Shown here piece after piece: positions 5,837 through 5,838 of a DNA stretch of 5,838 nt (positions are counted from its first letter, which is position 1; every line of letters starts with the position of its first letter). Under the pieces are notes generated by a model, which worked only from the letters and a program-made list of their open reading frames with translations, was not told the DNA's origin and made no database searches. The position numbers were made by a program, and so were the translations under genes. Source of the stretch: Thiotrichaceae bacterium (lineage in GTDB: Bacteria > Pseudomonadota > Gammaproteobacteria > Thiotrichales > Thiotrichaceae); contig JALVEA010000015.1 of assembly GCA_027008665.1 (NCBI GenBank), positions 1 to 5,838 of the forward strand, given 5' to 3'.

Positions 5837-5838
5837 AT

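Overview
This is an AT-rich chromosomal window, probably from a low-GC gammaproteobacterium. The evidence is a Gram-negative PriA helicase, a membrane-anchored SPOR-domain protein of FtsN type encoded directly downstream of priA, a sigma-54-type promoter and classical TTATCCACA DnaA boxes. The priA to ftsN order is a common gammaproteobacterial arrangement. No phage, transposase, CRISPR, tRNA or rRNA signal was seen, and the genus cannot be named from this window alone.

Left part (1-2024). The left edge cuts a minus-strand gene for a secreted protein, of which only the signal peptide and about 25 mature residues are present. Next comes a minus-strand gene (384-1067) for a 227-residue cytoplasmic protein with a TPR/FimV-like C-terminus and a GTG start. 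It is bracketed by two nearly identical 72-bp palindromic repeats (231-302 and 1189-1260) in the same orientation, each able to form a long hairpin. A plus-strand gene (1308-2024) encodes a polytopic membrane protein of the YdjM/DUF457 metal-dependent hydrolase type. It converges on ftsN with a gap of only 6 bp.

Middle (2031-5210). Both genes are on the minus strand. priA, the replication-restart helicase, is complete with Walker A, DEEH and all eight zinc-binding cysteines. It is followed by ftsN, a cell-division SPOR protein. The 174-bp gap between them holds a small terminator-like hairpin and a tandem 10-bp repeat.

Right part (5211-5838). There is no protein gene here, but it is the most interesting stretch. 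A textbook -24/-12 sigma-54 promoter (5371-5386) points rightward, and a very strong intrinsic terminator lies about 140 bp downstream (5498-5534). The sequence between them folds into two further stem-loops with A-rich loops made of consecutive ARN triplets, the motif read by the Hfq distal face. I read this as an RpoN-dependent small RNA, divergent from priA, with a possible activator palindrome about 100 bp upstream. Past the terminator is a set of DnaA-box-like 9-mers (one perfect) followed by a good sigma-70 promoter running off the right edge. This could be an origin-proximal region or the control region of a DnaA-regulated gene.
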